Shown: one piece after another, positions 24,757-33,906 of the stretch
Layout of the letters: each line of letters begins with the position of its first letter
Position numbering within the stretch: position 1 is the first letter of the stretch
DNA from: Natranaeroarchaeum sulfidigenes
GTDB taxonomy: Archaea; Halobacteriota; Halobacteria; Halobacteriales; Natronoarchaeaceae
Reading direction: 5' to 3'
Length of the DNA: 64,000 nucleotides
Assembly: GCF_017094485.1 (NCBI RefSeq)
Contig: NZ_CP064786.1
Coordinates: 2,546,788-2,610,787, forward strand
Program-made: the position numbers and the translations under genes
The notes under the pieces: model-generated
What the model was told of the DNA's origin: nothing
The model's database searches: none
The model's input: the letters and a program-made list of their open reading frames with translations, nothing else

Positions 24757-25212
24757 TCACTCTGTTTGTGACAGCGCGACCAAACTACCGGCTGCAAGCG
24801 CGTAGCCAGCCCCGACTGCGACAACCCACATGTCCCCGACGACCACGAGTCGATACAGTCCGATACCGTAGCCGTAACCGAGCAAGAGTCCGGTGGCTGT
24901 GCGGACCACATTGTACCCTCGACGTTCGGTGAACGTCGTCACGGTCCAGTCGACCAGAGCGGGGAGCGGGAAGGCGGGGATGATGAGCAGCGCGACTGTC
25001 GACGAGTGTGCGAGCATGGGGACGAACAGCGCGATTACAAGGGCAATGACGATTCCCGGATAGATCCCCGCACAGCGCGCACAGAGATGCACTCGTCTGC
25101 CGAGGAGTTCGGGGGCGTAACACCGATACTGCTCACTGGGTGTGTGATGTGAGAGCAGGTATGGCCACGTTCGGGCCAGCCCCGTTCGGAACTCCTCGCG
25201 ATCGATCTTCAC
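24757..25212 (-). CDS. DUF2085 integral membrane protein
   Basis: 151 residues with a GTG start. The N-terminal part contains the cysteine pattern LCARCAGIYPG typical of DUF2085, and an earlier cysteine (YRCYAPELL). Four hydrophobic segments follow. The family is unassigned; a redox or metal role is plausible because of the conserved cysteines. Confidence 0.82.
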   Translation of the reverse strand: MKIDREEFRTGLARTWPYLLSHHTPSEQYRCYAPELLGRRVHLCARCAGIYPGIVIALVIALFVPMLAHSSTVALLIIPAFPLPALVDWTVTTFTERRGYNVVRTATGLLLGYGYGIGLYRLVVVGDMWVVAVGAGYALAAGSLVALSQTE

Positions 25213-25898
25213 GTCATGGCGGTTCGGCGGCGGTTGACAAAAGTCGTCTGCAATCCACGGGGCCAGTGTTGTTGCTGACGCTCTCCATCCGAAACCGCGG
25301 ATACCGGGACCGTTGAGATCGGGCGGGACGGAGAACTCTCTCAGGGGTCAGCTTTAGCCACCGGGTTTCGGCTGGCCTCGGCACTCACGACTCACGATCT
25401 GTCTATAATGAACGTGTACCGTTAAACAAGGAGTTACTGAGCAATTCAATAGTATTCCTGGCATTTCCGGACTTCAACAATGATGAAATCCCGCCGAAGT
25501 AGGTATCCCCGGAATTTCCGGGTATCGAATATAGTGTTCTGTTGACCTCACTCAGTGTATAATAGGTAAACCCGCCCATTGATACCCTATAGGAGTATAC
25601 GGAGAAGTAGACAACTCCGAAAACTACAGTTGTGAATGGGGCTACACGACAGATAATTCCCAAGACGAACTGATACAGAAGACAGGACGTCCAAGCAGTT
25701 TGTTCAGTCTAGAAAACTCTGAATTAACGGATGTTTTGCTTGACCGTCATAATAATGATGTTACTTTCCAGGATGAACTTAGGGAAGTCTATACAGGTGA
25801 CAGCTTCGTCGAACAGATGCAAGACTGGGGTAACACCGACCTAGGTACACAGATAATGATAGAGTAAAAGAAGTATGTGTATTCGTGGAAGTTGCTTT
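25213..25898. other. intergenic region (686 nt), right part AT-rich with gene debris
   Basis: The first 190 nt are high in G+C with no gene seen. From about 25403 the base composition falls sharply and several frames are interrupted. A small hairpin (CCCGGA-ATT-TCCGGG, 25508-25522) is present. The clearest remnant is the start-less frame at 25583-25867 on the plus strand. Confidence 0.5.
25583..25867 (+). pseudogene. decayed C-terminal gene fragment in the AT-rich islet
   Basis: After an in-frame TGA at 25580 the frame runs 94 codons to TAA. It contains no ATG near its start. The translation is protein-like and rich in D, E, N and Y (YPIGVYGEVDNSENYS..., then QDELREVYTGDSFVEQM). Upstream frames carry further plausible but broken stretches, which suggests a frameshifted gene. 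Codon use matches the AT-rich lipoprotein beside it, so both may derive from one acquisition. No family is recognised. Confidence 0.4.
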
Positions 25899-27239
25899 CT
25901 AGGCGGCTTCTTCTAGAATGTCTTCAACTTCTTGGAACTCAGGATTTTCAATAATCCTTTTGTTTATTCTTGGCTGCCGGGTGCTAAGAAGAACAGGTTC
26001 ATCAGGCGTACCCATGACTGAAATATTGTTTCCTGTTTCTCTATGGTAGCTTGTTGCAGTATCGATTGCAGGCATAACGTTTTCACGTGGCTGGTTCTCC
26101 CTTATCATCTCCAAACTTTTAGAACCAAACTCATCAGTAACCATGACGTCCTCGTCAACAGTTCCATTAGGATTAGAATTTGTACGGAAAAACGTATTCA
26201 TCCTTTCCATCTTTGTACTGTATAGTAGTCCGTTCATTTCACCTTCCTCAAAATCAGCTATAATCGGTATGTAATTGTCGTTGCTGCCTGTCTTCATATC
26301 AATGTCCTCTAAGTTAGTCACATGGTTTACTTCGTTGAACCATGTTTCATGGTGGAACCAGTCGCCGTCAATATAGAGGAGTTTACTACCATGACCGTTA
26401 CCATCTTTGTCAATGTGTGCGGGATTGCTGAATCCTGCTGCGTATATTTCGTCTTCCTCATAGTTAGTCTTCTCAATTATTATCTGTTTCTCTGCTGCAG
26501 CTTTCTGTGCTGCCCATCCTGAGTTTGTACTCATTTCTTCTCTTACGTGTTCTCCGACTATGCCTATTATCTCTTTTTTACTATTTGCGTTATTTAGTTT
26601 TGTTCCGTCGAAGTTTCTTACTACGCCTGAACCTCCGGGTACATCTGACGGTCTTCCTGATTCATAACTTTGTAGTCTTCCACGGAACACCTCCATATCT
26701 AGCTTGTATGTATCAAAGTTGTATGGTGATTCGAAACCGGTTATTTTTTCGTTATTGACGTAGGCTTCAAGAACATAGTTGAGAGGGACTTTCTTTTCTA
26801 ACAGTATTTCTTCGTTCACTTGTTCTCCGTCTTTTTCTGCTGTTATCTGTAAGCGGTTTTCTCCGTTGTACGGTAGTTGTGCGGTGCTGATCCGGTATAA
26901 ACTGTCTTGTGTGTCGTATTCTAGTTGTTCTTCTATACTTAGTTTTAAGTTGTCTGGATTTACTGTTTCTCCGTCTTTTATTAGGTTTATTTGTAGTTCT
27001 GCGTAATCTTGATCTCTTACTGTGTCTTCTGTGTATTCCCAGTTGTTTAACTCTCTCAAGCTGATCTGCGTTTTAACTTCATTAACTTCTATATTATGTC
27101 TTGTCTCCTCCGTTGTATCCGCAGGAATAACGTCTCTACCATCCGTGTTCTCTGTCTCCGTGCATCCAGCTAAACCGCCAGCTGTTGCTGCGGTGGTTGA
27201 CAATAGGAATTTCCGGCGTGAGTAAACCTCTTGGTTCAT
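25899..27239 (-). CDS. Tat lipoprotein encoded by an AT-rich gene, function unknown
   Basis: 446 residues. A twin-arginine signal SRRKFLLSTTAATAGGLAGC has RR at 8-9 and the lipid-modified cysteine at 26, so the product is exported folded and anchored. The mature part is rich in N, E, K and Y. It carries two beta-rich segments (about 60-165) and a mixed C-terminal half containing HIDKDGNGHGSK, HHETWFNEVNH and DNYIPIIADFEEGEMNG. No enzyme motif is recognised. The gene is strikingly more AT-rich than its neighbours and its codons favour A/T endings, which points to recent transfer. Promoter elements appear at 27276-27285. Confidence 0.8.
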   Translation of the reverse strand: MNQEVYSRRKFLLSTTAATAGGLAGCTETENTDGRDVIPADTTEETRHNIEVNEVKTQISLRELNNWEYTEDTVRDQDYAELQINLIKDGETVNPDNLKLSIEEQLEYDTQDSLYRISTAQLPYNGENRLQITAEKDGEQVNEEILLEKKVPLNYVLEAYVNNEKITGFESPYNFDTYKLDMEVFRGRLQSYESGRPSDVPGGSGVVRNFDGTKLNNANSKKEIIGIVGEHVREEMSTNSGWAAQKAAAEKQIIIEKTNYEEDEIYAAGFSNPAHIDKDGNGHGSKLLYIDGDWFHHETWFNEVNHVTNLEDIDMKTGSNDNYIPIIADFEEGEMNGLLYSTKMERMNTFFRTNSNPNGTVDEDVMVTDEFGSKSLEMIRENQPRENVMPAIDTATSYHRETGNNISVMGTPDEPVLLSTRQPRINKRIIENPEFQEVEDILEEAA

Positions 27240-27629
27240 AGACAGTTGTTACCACTGAATTGGTAGTCCAGGTTTCAAATAATTACCGGCAAGTAAACAC
27301 AACCGGTCCAACGAAATCTACTGAGATCGAGCCCACAGAAGCATTTAACTGTAAAACATCAACTCTCTCTCTCTCGAAAACCCAAACGAAACGAGGAGAG
27401 TGAAAGAGGACTTGAAAAACGGCCTTTCAACCGTTTATAGTATGGACCGATCGGCCACCAAACCAACAGTTACTGCCCGTATATTCGCACTTAGGAGAAG
27501 CGGCCTCGGCACTCATAGGGCTCGTCGTCGCCGGGTGCCGAGTCCGGCTCGGAGCGAGTGCGTCGTCATCGGCCAACCGGTGCTACAGAGGGCGCGTGCA
27601 AGGCGGTTTCGGAACGCGCTCCCGTCTGT
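27240..27629. other. intergenic region (390 nt) between the AT-rich gene and an amylase gene
   Basis: No supported gene. The left half is still AT-rich and carries the lipoprotein promoter, a CT-dinucleotide tract (about 27363-27375) and an inverted repeat AAACGG...CCGTTT (27417-27436) beside TTTATAGTAT. The right half returns to high G+C. Confidence 0.5.
27276..27285 (-). promoter_or_regulatory. TATA-like box for the AT-rich Tat lipoprotein gene
   Basis: The minus strand reads TAATTATTTG, about 41 nt before the ATG at 27239; the leader would be about 15 nt. The region is AT-rich throughout, so the assignment is tentative. Confidence 0.35.
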
Positions 27630-29129
27630 TCAGGCGCCCAGCGTGTACATGACCCAACTCCGGGCCGGGACGGTGACCTCGGCTTCGCCGTCCTCGCCGA
27701 CATCGATACTTGGCTGATGACCAGTGTAGTCCACAAGCGTCGTCCCCTCGTCCCAGGACGTCTCGACCGTGTAGCTTTGCGCGCTCTGGGAGACGTTGAT
27801 CCCGGCAAGCAGGTTCCCCTCGCGTTCGTATAGATAGGTGCCCTCGCTGACATGTCGGTCGATCAGCGCGCCGCGGGCGAGTCGGTTCTTGACATCGATC
27901 AGTCGCTGGGTGTCGGCGTCAAGATCCGCGCCGATATCCGTGCTGAACAGATGAGGCGTGCCGGGATAGGACAGGATGAAGGCGTTGGCGAGTGCCATTG
28001 CCTCGCCCTCGGGGTCCCCGGGACCCACTCCCGGTCCCGCGGTGTCGTGGTTCTGGGCGAATGTGACGGCTGCGTCGGGATCTTCGTAGACAACGCCGTT
28101 GCCGCCGTCCTGTGCGAGGCCGGTGAGATCGTCCTCCTCGAAGGCAGTGACGATATTGCTGTACAGCGGGAAATCAAACGCGTTCATCCCGGTATCGACG
28201 AACTCCATGAGGAAATCGGTGTCTCCCTCGTCCCACATCTCGCCGACGCGCCAGAGACCCAACTCCTCACAGAGGGGGTTTACCTCCTCGGCGAAGTACC
28301 ACGGCCAGACGTGGGCGGCGGCGTCAAAGCGGATGCCGTCGATCCCGAACTCCGCGATCTTCCTCAGATACGCTTCGTGGGCCTCCTGAACCTCGGGATG
28401 GGAGACGTCTAGATTCGGCAGTCCGAGCAACGATTCGTCGTACTGCTCGTCTTCGATCTCGCCGCGGTAGTCGTAGGTGGGAACCTCCGTGAAGTGTTCT
28501 TCCACCTCGAACTGGGGCCACTCCAGTTGGGTCGTTTCCGTGGGATCGTCGGAGTCGCCCCACCGATCTGCGGGCGCGGGATCGGGGTTCGCGACGTGGT
28601 TCAGGACGGTGTCGACGATTATCTCGATCCCGCGATCGTGTGCGGCATCGACGAGGGACTGGAGCTCCTCCTCGGTCCCGAACACCGAGTCGAACTCCCG
28701 GAGATCGACCGGCTGGTACCCGAGCGGCGGGTGCGGTTCGAGGTGCCCGAAGTCGGGATGTTCCGGTTCGTAGAACCCGTCCTGGTCTTCGGTCGCCAGG
28801 TGCTGGAAATCGAGCTTGCCGACCGCCGGCTGGGGGAGCCAGAGGGCGTCGATCCCAGCCTCGGCGAGCATCGGAAGATCGTCCTCAACCTCGGCCCACG
28901 GCGTGTGAAAGTACTGGTAGATGACACCCTCTCCATCCGAGTCAGTCGTGACGCTCGCCTCGATATCGGGCACGACTGCGGCGTCCGGTCCGCCGAAGTC
29001 GCGACCGGGTGTTGTACAGCCTGCAGTCGATACGCCGAGCACCGCCGCCGAGGCGGCTGCCGCCCCGCGAAGGAACTCGCGTCTCTCCGTTCGACCGTCG
29101 GCCGGTTCGTCGTCGGTGAGATCTATCAC
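27630..29129 (-). CDS. exported GH13 alpha-amylase-family lipoprotein
   Basis: 499 residues. The N-terminus has a Tat motif (ERREFLRGAAAASAA) and a lipobox-like STAGC (C38), so it is likely exported and anchored. The TIM barrel holds the catalytic set: nucleophile D269 in GIRFDAAAH, acid E297 in GEMWD and stabilising D362 in FAQNHDTAG, and the VDTVLNHV calcium-site motif. A C-terminal beta domain (about 420-499) closes it. It probably degrades starch-like glucans outside the cell. The next gene upstream on the same strand encodes a related enzyme. Confidence 0.9.
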   Translation of the reverse strand: MIDLTDDEPADGRTERREFLRGAAAASAAVLGVSTAGCTTPGRDFGGPDAAVVPDIEASVTTDSDGEGVIYQYFHTPWAEVEDDLPMLAEAGIDALWLPQPAVGKLDFQHLATEDQDGFYEPEHPDFGHLEPHPPLGYQPVDLREFDSVFGTEEELQSLVDAAHDRGIEIIVDTVLNHVANPDPAPADRWGDSDDPTETTQLEWPQFEVEEHFTEVPTYDYRGEIEDEQYDESLLGLPNLDVSHPEVQEAHEAYLRKIAEFGIDGIRFDAAAHVWPWYFAEEVNPLCEELGLWRVGEMWDEGDTDFLMEFVDTGMNAFDFPLYSNIVTAFEEDDLTGLAQDGGNGVVYEDPDAAVTFAQNHDTAGPGVGPGDPEGEAMALANAFILSYPGTPHLFSTDIGADLDADTQRLIDVKNRLARGALIDRHVSEGTYLYEREGNLLAGINVSQSAQSYTVETSWDEGTTLVDYTGHQPSIDVGEDGEAEVTVPARSWVMYTLGA

Positions 29130-29318
29130 GATGATCTATTACATCGTCGTTCTCGCGTCGTATAGGCTCCCGGATTTCGTGGCGTCTACGAGAGCCGAGA
29201 TCGAGTCTGTTCGTCTCGTTGACTCTCCGTTATACCAATGTATCAACTACTGGTCGAGGAACTCGTACCCATGGGGGTCGTCCCCCTGTTCGAGTTCCGA
29301 CGCCTACACGTTCTCCGA

Positions 29319-31709
29319 CTACTCGCTGATCTCGAAGACACCGACGGTATCGACACTGACCGTCTGCCCATCTGCAGTCGTGTCGTCAATCGCGACGAGG
29401 TTCTCCGTATCGACAGACTCCGGGAGATCCATCCGAACCGGCTCGGATTCGAAGTTCACGACGACGAGCACTGAGCGGGGGCCGGACACGTCGGCTGCCT
29501 CTCCGGCCTCGCGTGTGAACGCCACCGCGTTGACGTTTTCGTCAGTCGACTGGAGTCGCACGTCGGCATCGGGGCCAAGCACGTCGAGGTCGTGGTACAG
29601 GTCGATCAGGGCCCTGTAGAACTCCAGATGCGCCTCGTCGTACTCGTCCCAGTTCATGAACGCGCGCTGGCGGCCACCCGGACGGACATCTGCGTGGGCG
29701 ATGACGCTCCCATCGTCGTTGCGGCCACGGTGGTCGTCGGGATCGGTGACCCGACCCTCTCCGTAGCGGCTGATCTGTCGTTCCTGACCGTAGTAGAGCA
29801 TCGGCACGCCGGGTAAGGTAACACAGGCAGCGAAGGCGGCGCGCTGGCCCTTCGCTGCGGCCTCCCACTCTTCGTCGGTGACTGCATCGTGATCGGGGTC
29901 GGCAAGGTCGACTGCAGTGCGGTTGAGCAACCGTTGCTCGTCGTGGTTTTCGACGGCGTTGATGACCCGCGAGTGATCGGGAATGCCGTGGTCCCGCCGG
30001 GTCAGGATATCCTCGACGAGCTGGTCCGGATTCCCGGGATCCTCGGGGAACTCGTACTGGTCGGACATCTCCTGTTGGTTCTCGGTGAGTCCGTCTCCGT
30101 CTTCCAGAATATTCTGGACGGTGTAGGTGAACCCGTAGGAGTCATAATGCATGTCGAACTCGTTTTCCGAGAACTTCGGATCGGTCGGCAGCGTCTCGTC
30201 GAGCATGATGAAGTCGCTGTTGTTCGCCCGCACGACCTCACGGAGCTCCTTCCAGAAGCTGTGGGGGACGCCGTACGCGACGTCACAGCGGAACCCGTCG
30301 ACACCAACCTCGCCGGACCAGAAGTCCGCGACTGCGAGGATATATTCTCGCATCGCCAGGTTCTCGTAGTTGATGTTCGGCATCCACTGCAGGTCGGCAA
30401 ACCCGGTCGCCCGCGGTGCGGCCTCTATTTGTGTGCCGTCCTCGTCGTAGCGTGGGACGTCGACGCGGTCCCACCAGTCGAAGTACTTCGAGTCCTCGTT
30501 CCACGCCTCAACGGTAGCGCTGTCGCCTGCCTCGACCGACTGATCACCCTCCGCGATAGTATCGACGAATTGATCTATCCACCGGCCCGCGTGGTTGATT
30601 ACGAGGTCGAAGAGGACGGCGATACCGTGGTCGTTACACGCCTCGACGAAGTCGGCGTACGCCTCGACTGGATCGTCGTATCCCTCGGGAACGAGGTCCT
30701 CGGCGATCCCCAGGTAATCGAGGGTGCTATAGCCGTGCGGGCCGCCCGGCGGCAGATCCATCTGTACACTGGTCGCGGGGACGACGGGGGTCACCCAGAG
30801 CACATCGACGCCCAGTTCGTCCAGATACTCGACGCCGCGTGCGCCGGTTTCTTCGTCCCCCTCGATCAGCGTCTCGAAGGTCGTTGCGCCGCGCTCGCCC
30901 GCCCACGAGCGCGGGAAGATCTGGTACATAACGGCGTCGTCGATCCACTCGGGTGGCCGGTTCGGCAGGTGTACGTCGCCAGCGGGATCGAGCTCGATCG
31001 AATCCTGTGCGCTCGCCGCCTGCCCGTCGAACGCGGCGGCGTGGACGCGTGCTGGCTCGCCCGCCAGCGCGTCAACTGGAACCGTCGCCGTCCGGGCGTC
31101 CGCGCCGATCTCGATATTCTCGGTCGATAGGGCGTCCCGATCGTCCGCGAGGAACTCGACCCGAATATCCTCGGGCTCCGCGTCGCTCGAGGGCGCGAGT
31201 GTAGCATTCGACTCGATCCGGAACTCCCTGGCGTCGGCGTCGTACTCGCCGTCGAGTTCGATTCGTGGGAGAGGGGCGTCGGTTCCCTTGGGGAAGGCGT
31301 ACAGCGTCAGTTCGTGGTGTCCGTCCGGCGCGTCCAGCCCGAGTACGTACTCGCCCGGCACGTCTGCCTCGAACTCGGCGGCGTGGTCGTAGCCCGCGTC
31401 GTAGCGCGGGATTTCGGTGTCGTCGGTCGCAAACGAAAGCACGTCGCCGTCGCTGTCGGCGGGCGTCGAAACAACTGACCACTCGAACTCTTCGGGGTCG
31501 TAGTTGTCGGGATCGACCGAGAGCTCGGTCAGGCGCGGTGCGAGATTGTCGCGGCCCCCGTGCTCGATATCGACATCGACGTCGATGCCGGTCGTGTCGG
31601 CGTCGATGACGAACACCGAGTCGTGGATCCGTTCACCTACCTGTACGAATCGGGGATGTCCGGGGTGGTGCGACTCGACTGGCGTCTGCGGATCGAACAG
31701 GGATGACAT
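29319..31709 (-). CDS. GH13 alpha-glucanase, cyclomaltodextrinase/neopullulanase-like
   Basis: 796 residues. An N-terminal beta-sandwich region (about 1-240) precedes the catalytic barrel. The latter carries FDLVINHAGRW, nucleophile aspartate in GVDGFRCDVAYG, acid glutamate in FIMLDETLP and NAVENHDEQRLLNR. A C-terminal beta domain finishes it. No signal peptide is seen from the ATG at 31709 (MSSLFDPQTPVES), so it should act in the cytoplasm on oligosaccharides imported after extracellular digestion. An in-frame upstream extension lacks haloarchaeal character and overlaps the next gene, so I excluded it. Confidence 0.88.
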   Translation of the reverse strand: MSSLFDPQTPVESHHPGHPRFVQVGERIHDSVFVIDADTTGIDVDVDIEHGGRDNLAPRLTELSVDPDNYDPEEFEWSVVSTPADSDGDVLSFATDDTEIPRYDAGYDHAAEFEADVPGEYVLGLDAPDGHHELTLYAFPKGTDAPLPRIELDGEYDADAREFRIESNATLAPSSDAEPEDIRVEFLADDRDALSTENIEIGADARTATVPVDALAGEPARVHAAAFDGQAASAQDSIELDPAGDVHLPNRPPEWIDDAVMYQIFPRSWAGERGATTFETLIEGDEETGARGVEYLDELGVDVLWVTPVVPATSVQMDLPPGGPHGYSTLDYLGIAEDLVPEGYDDPVEAYADFVEACNDHGIAVLFDLVINHAGRWIDQFVDTIAEGDQSVEAGDSATVEAWNEDSKYFDWWDRVDVPRYDEDGTQIEAAPRATGFADLQWMPNINYENLAMREYILAVADFWSGEVGVDGFRCDVAYGVPHSFWKELREVVRANNSDFIMLDETLPTDPKFSENEFDMHYDSYGFTYTVQNILEDGDGLTENQQEMSDQYEFPEDPGNPDQLVEDILTRRDHGIPDHSRVINAVENHDEQRLLNRTAVDLADPDHDAVTDEEWEAAAKGQRAAFAACVTLPGVPMLYYGQERQISRYGEGRVTDPDDHRGRNDDGSVIAHADVRPGGRQRAFMNWDEYDEAHLEFYRALIDLYHDLDVLGPDADVRLQSTDENVNAVAFTREAGEAADVSGPRSVLVVVNFESEPVRMDLPESVDTENLVAIDDTTADGQTVSVDTVGVFEISE

Positions 31710-31749
31710 AATTCTTCGTTTCTCACCAAGGGTCAATATCGCTTCGGTC

Positions 31750-33423
31750 TCACTCCTCGCCCTGTCGCTGCCGCATCCCCTGCCGGGTGAACTGCAGGCG
31801 GGCACGGATTCCGCGGCGCTTGGTGAATGAGCGGTAGAGGAGTATTGCGACGATCGCGGTCGGGACGCTTGCCACTGCTGCGGACTCTGGCGTGGCGAAA
31901 GCATAGAGCACGGCAACGGAGAGTACACCCGCTGCCACGACCAGACCCAGAACGAGTCGTTTCGCCAGTCGGTCCAGCAGGTTATCGGAGTCTTCGATAT
32001 CGGCGCGCAGGTGGAAGTTCTCGCGTTCGATCCGGTCGAGCGCGTTTTCGGCTTTCGGCGGAACGTTCAGGAGGGATCTGGCGGTCCCCTGTAGCTCCTC
32101 ACCGGCCTCCGCGAGATAGCGACGCGCCGTCTCCTCGCGATACCCCTCCTCGGTGAGATACTCGGTTGCGATGGTGATGAAATCGAAGTCGGGATCGAGC
32201 GTGACACAGACGCCCTCGACCACCGTTGCGACGCGGAGAACGAGGGCGAGATTTTTCGGTAGGCGAAAGGGGAACTCGTAGATCGAATCCTCGATCTGGC
32301 CGACGATTTCCTGAACGCGGTAGGTCTCGATGTCTTCCCCACGGGCGTCAGCGATCGCCAGTTCGAGCGCGTCGGCCATCACCGCCCGGTCCGCGTCCGG
32401 AGAGAGGGTCCCGAGTTCGATCAGCACGTCCAGAATCGCATCGATGTCCTGGTTCGCTACTGCGACGTAGAAATCGACGACCTTCTCCTGGACGAACGGG
32501 TCGACCTGCCCGCTCATCCCGAAGTCGTAGAAGACGATAGTACCGTCCTCCTGTACCGCGAGGTTACCGGGATGAGGATCGGCGTGGAAGACGCCGTCGT
32601 CGATGATCATCTTGAGGTAGGATCGCTGGAGATTCGTCGCGATTTCGGTCCGGTCGAGCCCCTGCTCGTCGAGGCGTTCGATCTCGTTGATCTTCGTCCC
32701 CGGGACGTACTCCATAGTGAGCACTTTCGGTCCCGAGTGGGAGTCTACCACAGAAGGGATGCGAACGGTCTCGTCGTCGGCGAAGTTCCCCTTGATCTCC
32801 TCGAGCATCGCCGCCTCGCGCTGGTAGTTCATCTCCTCGCGGATCGTCTTGGCGAACTCTTCGGAGAGGTTTCGCAGCGAGAACGATCGGGCCTCGCCGA
32901 CGAAGAACATCAGGATCGGTAGCGACCAGTTGATCACGCGCAGGTCGGCCTCGACCAGCGACTCGATGTTCGGTCGGCGGATCTTCACCGCCACGTCCTG
33001 CCCATCGATCTCCGCACGATGGACCTGTCCGAGGCTCGCGCCGCTGATCGAGTCGGTGTCGAACGAGTCAAATCGTTCGTCGACCGGTCCCAGTTCGTCC
33101 TCGATAACCCGTTTCGCATCCCTCCACTCCGCAGGTGGCACCTCATCCTGTAGCTGGGAGAGGACCTGAATGTACTCGGGTGGGAGGATATCCGGCCGAG
33201 TCGAGAGCAACTGCCCGAGTTTGATAAAGGTCGGCCCGAGCGTCAACAGCGACTCCAGCAGGTGCTCGGCACGCCGTTGTCGCGTCTCGCTATCGACCGA
33301 GCGCCCCCGACCGAACAGGAAGAACCGGTTGCGGTCGCGGGCATAGGCGATCAGGAGGGGAAGGAACTGTCTCGCGACGACGAAAAAACGCCAGTACGCA
33401 CGGAGGTTTACCAGCGTCACCAC
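31750..33423 (-). CDS. UbiB/ABC1-type atypical kinase
   Basis: 557 residues, starting at GTG. The kinase-like fold has the KxGQ motif (TFIKLGQLLSTRPDILPP), the alanine-rich loop variant SGASLGQVH, the invariant lysine in DVAVKIRRP, the HADPHPGN catalytic-loop equivalent and the DFGMSG metal motif. Two C-terminal membrane helices (about 495-535) anchor it. Family members support synthesis or handling of isoprenoid quinones and lipids; in halophiles menaquinone is the likely context. It is followed closely by the GH13 gene downstream and preceded by a small Hsp20 gene. Confidence 0.9.
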   Translation of the reverse strand: MVTLVNLRAYWRFFVVARQFLPLLIAYARDRNRFFLFGRGRSVDSETRQRRAEHLLESLLTLGPTFIKLGQLLSTRPDILPPEYIQVLSQLQDEVPPAEWRDAKRVIEDELGPVDERFDSFDTDSISGASLGQVHRAEIDGQDVAVKIRRPNIESLVEADLRVINWSLPILMFFVGEARSFSLRNLSEEFAKTIREEMNYQREAAMLEEIKGNFADDETVRIPSVVDSHSGPKVLTMEYVPGTKINEIERLDEQGLDRTEIATNLQRSYLKMIIDDGVFHADPHPGNLAVQEDGTIVFYDFGMSGQVDPFVQEKVVDFYVAVANQDIDAILDVLIELGTLSPDADRAVMADALELAIADARGEDIETYRVQEIVGQIEDSIYEFPFRLPKNLALVLRVATVVEGVCVTLDPDFDFITIATEYLTEEGYREETARRYLAEAGEELQGTARSLLNVPPKAENALDRIERENFHLRADIEDSDNLLDRLAKRLVLGLVVAAGVLSVAVLYAFATPESAAVASVPTAIVAILLYRSFTKRRGIRARLQFTRQGMRQRQGEE

Positions 33424-33429
33424 CCCCGT

Positions 33430-33786
33430 CTACTCGTCATTGATGTCGATCGTCGTCTCGACCTCGGCTGTCGTCTTCGGGAGCGTGAGTTCGAGCACCC
33501 CCCGGTCGATCGTCGCCGACCCGTCCCGCCCCGTCGCGTCGGGTGGAAGCGGGAGTTCGGCGTCGAGAAACAGCGATCGATCCTCGCGGAGATACTCGTA
33601 TTCCCGCGATAACGCCTTCTCGCGACGAGCCTCGATAATCAGTCGCCCGTCCGTCACCTGCAGATCGAGTGTTTCCGCGGTCACGCCGGGGAGATCGATC
33701 ACCAGTAGATACTCCTCCTCGCTCTCTAGGAGATCGGCGAACACGGCGTCGGGCAGGTCCCGCAGAGCATCGCGCAGCGCTGACAT
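33430..33786 (-). CDS. Hsp20/alpha-crystallin-family small chaperone
   Basis: 118 residues. The core has the alpha-crystallin strands YLLVIDLPGVTAETLDLQVTD, RLIIEARRE, and the C-terminal GVLELTLPKT. The IxI tail anchor is weak (TTIDINDE). A function in preventing protein aggregation is inferred from family. It ends 6 nt before the UbiB-type start, so the two are probably one transcript. Confidence 0.86.
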   Translation of the reverse strand: MSALRDALRDLPDAVFADLLESEEEYLLVIDLPGVTAETLDLQVTDGRLIIEARREKALSREYEYLREDRSLFLDAELPLPPDATGRDGSATIDRGVLELTLPKTTAEVETTIDINDE

Positions 33787-33906
33787 GAGAGTACCTTAGG
33801 AACGGGAAGCGAAAAAGGCGGTGGTCGCGGTACGTCACTGGTTCACAGGGGAGACAACTCCTCATCGTGCAGTCGGTTTTTTGCGTCCGCGACGCCACAC
33901 TCCCGT

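Noticed and set aside
25403-25663. Minus-strand frame of 86 codons (MGIICRVAPFTTVV...) in the AT-rich islet
   Set aside because: It overlaps the more protein-like plus-strand fragment and lies amid broken frames; probably chance openness in AT-rich debris.
27363-27375. CT dinucleotide tract
   Set aside because: Short simple repeat in an AT-rich spacer with no coding or promoter link.
29889-31130. Plus-strand frame of 413 codons opposite the GH13 gene
   Set aside because: Antisense to a protein with all GH13 catalytic motifs; no start or family features of its own.
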